Both the position numbers and the translations under genes were made by a program. Positions 21,313 to 22,609 of a DNA stretch of 22,609 nt are shown here, piece after piece. Origin of the DNA: a virus; IMG/VR virus record IMGVR_UViG_3300009593_000133, positions 1 to 22,609 of that record. One strand, 5' to 3'. Every line of letters starts with the position of its first letter. Positions within the stretch are counted from its first letter, which is position 1. The notes beneath the pieces were generated by a model. That model did no database searches. It was not told the DNA's origin and saw only the letters and a list, made by a program, of their open reading frames with translations.

Positions 21313-21456
21313 CTATTCCTCGCTATTTTTGTTATTTTTACTTACAGACTTAGAGGAATTACCCTTCTCAGTCCAACCTTTACTTTTTAAATACTCCACC
21401 TGGTCAATATGTGCATCAATGCTATCTTTGCCATCTGGAGAAAATAAAATTGCCAT
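21313..21456 (-). CDS. Small hypothetical protein, 47 aa, between tail terminator and tail tube
   Basis: ATG at 21456 follows a strong AAGGAG site, and the frame encodes 'MAILFSPDGKDSIDAHIDQV' 'EYLKSKGWTEKG' and a Ser/Lys/Asn-rich tail. A short helix followed by 'L.~~GW' recurs in small proteins at this place in phage head-tail operons. No function can be assigned. It fills the gap between the two tail genes with two bases to spare before the tail tube start, which supports it being real. Confidence 0.7.
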   Translation of the reverse strand: MAILFSPDGKDSIDAHIDQVEYLKSKGWTEKGNSSKSVSKNNKNSEE

Positions 21457-21465
21457 TTTTACTCC

Positions 21466-21909
21466 TTACACCGCCGTTTGTGGTGCATTTTCAATAGTCA
21501 TGTATTGAACGATGTAAGTCATGGAAACGCTTGCAACAGGCTTGTCTCCTTCTCCATCAAATTCAATTTCTGTAGATTCCAAGTATGAGTTCTTAGCCAG
21601 GCCGTTAAGCGTGACATCATTACCCAGGGCCGTTTCAACTTCTGCCGCTACGGTATCAATCGTATCGTCATAGTTGCTTACAGCTTTTACATAGCCTTCT
21701 ATAACTAAAGATAAATTTCTTAAAACAGTTCTCGTATCACCTATGGTCTGTGGTTCGCTATCTTCTGACTTCGTATAGATCAACAATCCTGGAAGATTTG
21801 CCGCTCCCATGGGATATACCCTGGATTGATAAACCTTAGATCCAGTAGTGGTTAAACCTGTAAGGGTTGTAGCCGCTCTTTCTCTTAATTGTTGCCTAGC
21901 GTGTGCCAT
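21466..21909 (-). CDS. Tail terminator protein (gpU/gpZ-like)
   Basis: Caps the finished tail tube and joins it to the head. The 147 residues begin with a helical 'MAHARQQLRERAATTLTGLT', then 'VYQSRVYPMGAANLPGLLIY', 'RTVLRNLSLVIEGYVKAVSN', 'DTIDTVAAEVETAL', and end with beta strands ('VASVSMTYIVQYMTIENAP'). This order (R-helix, 'sRvyp...LPgllVyt', 'L.l.Vegy', 'ld.ia.evE.al') is typical of terminators of small siphoviruses. It overlaps the head-tail joining gene by one base and precedes the tail tube gene. Cytoplasmic assembly; no signal peptide. Confidence 0.78.
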   Translation of the reverse strand: MAHARQQLRERAATTLTGLTTTGSKVYQSRVYPMGAANLPGLLIYTKSEDSEPQTIGDTRTVLRNLSLVIEGYVKAVSNYDDTIDTVAAEVETALGNDVTLNGLAKNSYLESTEIEFDGEGDKPVASVSMTYIVQYMTIENAPQTAV

Positions 21910-22217
21910 TATTGTTGCTCTAACACTAAGGCTGTAACGCCTGTGCCATCTGGTTGCACGTTAACTATGTTATAAGTAATGCTGCTTATTTGAATCGTGT
22001 CGCCAATCTCAACATTGGTCATATCAGAACTTCTGCCTGTAGCCACAGGTTGAGTTCCTTCTACTTCCATGCCTAATCCTGGATCTATTGCAAAATATTC
22101 TTTATTAAGTATCACGTTAATAGAAGAACCAGATCCATTGATGGTAATTGTTGCAGAACTACCATGTGAATCAGTTTCAAAATATCCTGCTAAATCTGCT
22201 GACGATTCAAGAGTCAT
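21909..22217 (-). CDS. Head-tail joining protein (gpFII-like)
   Basis: 102 residues with the small beta-barrel pattern of head completion proteins: 'LAGYFETDSHGSSATITING' at the start and, at the end, 'VEIGDTIQISSITYNIVNVQ' 'PDGTGVTALVLEQQ', matching 'gd.l.i.g..Y.V....pDG.G.t.l.L'. Such proteins bind the head portal/adaptor and receive the tail. It sits between a short gene after the capsid protein and the tail terminator, consistent with the lambda order. Overlaps of one base on both sides indicate coupled translation. Confidence 0.72.
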   Translation of the reverse strand: MTLESSADLAGYFETDSHGSSATITINGSGSSINVILNKEYFAIDPGLGMEVEGTQPVATGRSSDMTNVEIGDTIQISSITYNIVNVQPDGTGVTALVLEQQ

Positions 22218-22408
22218 TACTTAGCCTTTTTTTTAGGTGCCTTTTTAACGGCCCTATCTTTTGTAGATTTAGGCTTATCGGAAACATCACTTGCAGTTCC
22301 ATTACTAACGAACTGTCTAGCTTCGGCAGAAGAAACTTCTACTACCTCGTCTTTTTTTCGCATGATGCCGCCTATATAAGCGTTCATCTCCATTCTTATC
22401 TGTGCCAT
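22217..22408 (-). CDS. Small head-region protein, 63 aa, lysine-rich tail
   Basis: Starts at an ATG with AAGGAG eight bases upstream. The first 40 residues ('MEMNAYIGGIMRKKDEVVEV' and 'SSAEARQFVSNGTA') resemble short phage proteins encoded next to major capsid genes, with 'GG...kkGdvvevs..eA..lv..G.A'; the rest is a highly basic Lys/Pro/Ala tail. The function is unknown; a head-tail connector accessory or DNA-contacting protein are options. It ends with a one-base overlap into the head-tail joining gene. Confidence 0.65.
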   Translation of the reverse strand: MAQIRMEMNAYIGGIMRKKDEVVEVSSAEARQFVSNGTASDVSDKPKSTKDRAVKKAPKKKAK

Positions 22409-22424
22409 TTTTTACTCCTTGAAA

Positions 22425-22444
22425 GAGGGGAGCGAACTCCCCTC
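22425..22444 (-). terminator. Hairpin with UUCG loop after the major capsid gene
   Basis: GAGGGGAG, loop TTCG, CTCCCCTC: a perfect 8-bp GC-rich stem on the minus strand 12 bases after the capsid stop codon, followed by TTTC. The T-run is short, so termination is probably partial. It would lower transcription of the connector and tail genes relative to capsid, or stabilise the capsid message 3' end. Confidence 0.7.
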
Positions 22445-22456
22445 AAATCAAACTGA

Positions 22457-22609
22457 TTAGACAGTTATATCCTTAATCGCGCAGAACGCATTAGGGATTC
22501 TTACTGCAACATCTACATCCTGGAAGAACGCTAAACGAGTCCCACCAGAAGTGCTTAATGTTGAACTATCAACAACTACGTCAACACCTGACCAGAAACC
22601 AAGCATAAC
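22457..22609 (-). CDS. Major capsid protein, C-terminus only (HK97 fold)
   Basis: Fifty codons and a TAA stop run off the right edge of the window. The reading is 'GFWSGVDVVVDSSTLSTSGG' followed by 'TRLAFFQDVDVAVRIPNAFC' and 'AIKDITV'. This is the usual end of HK97-type capsid proteins ('vDp.t..~g.~r~~~f~dvdv.vR.P.AF~.i.d'). The gene orientation and the head-to-tail genes that follow agree. Only the C-terminal domain can be judged; start, length and any delta domain are outside the window. Confidence 0.8.
   Translation of the reverse strand, partial: VMLGFWSGVDVVVDSSTLSTSGGTRLAFFQDVDVAVRIPNAFCAIKDITV

Overview
This window looks like part of the genome of a tailed double-stranded DNA phage (siphovirus, lambda-like gene order) of a Gram-negative, probably marine, bacterium. 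The tail genes run in lambda order. The host is inferred to have an outer membrane because the phage carries a CsgG-type outer-membrane lipoprotein pore with its partner CsgF, and a T4-type lysozyme. Base composition is AT-rich, genes are packed with 1-20 base overlaps, and no gap exceeds about 120 bases. No tRNA, rRNA, insertion sequence or CRISPR array was seen. The host genus cannot be named from the sequence.

Left arm, plus strand (1-3319): a serine-recombinase-like protein cut by the window edge and lacking the usual catalytic arginines, a MarR-like winged-helix protein, two unknown small proteins, a YqaJ-family recombination exonuclease, a small helix-turn-helix-like protein and a tiny zinc-ribbon protein. 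This looks like the end of an early recombination/regulation block. It meets the right arm tail to tail, with interleaved stop codons inside a 10-bp palindrome.

Right arm, minus strand (22609 down to 3316), in order of transcription: C-terminus of the HK97-type major capsid protein, a UUCG-loop hairpin, head-tail joining genes, tail terminator, tail tube, tail assembly chaperones G and G-T (joined by a -1 frameshift at A8), a short tape measure, three tail-tip proteins (M-, L- and K-like), a gpJ-like host-recognition protein with FN3 domains, a tail fibre with a self-cleaving S74 chaperone, then small proteins and a staphylococcal-type nuclease.

The most interesting part is 4248-8999, between the tail/accessory genes and the holin-lysozyme pair: five tightly overlapping genes encoding CsgF, CsgG, a curlin-like repeat protein, a FecR-domain periplasmic protein and a CHASE2-domain adenylate cyclase. 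The phage thus appears to carry a minimal curli-type (type VIII) secretion unit with its own fibre subunit, fused to an envelope-sensing/cAMP-making pair and placed just before the lysis genes. My working model (inference) is that these are made late in infection, that the fibre is exported through CsgG-CsgF, and that FecR and the CHASE2 domain monitor the envelope or the export while cyclase activity changes host cAMP; alternatively the CsgG pore may help breach the outer membrane, since no spanin was recognised.
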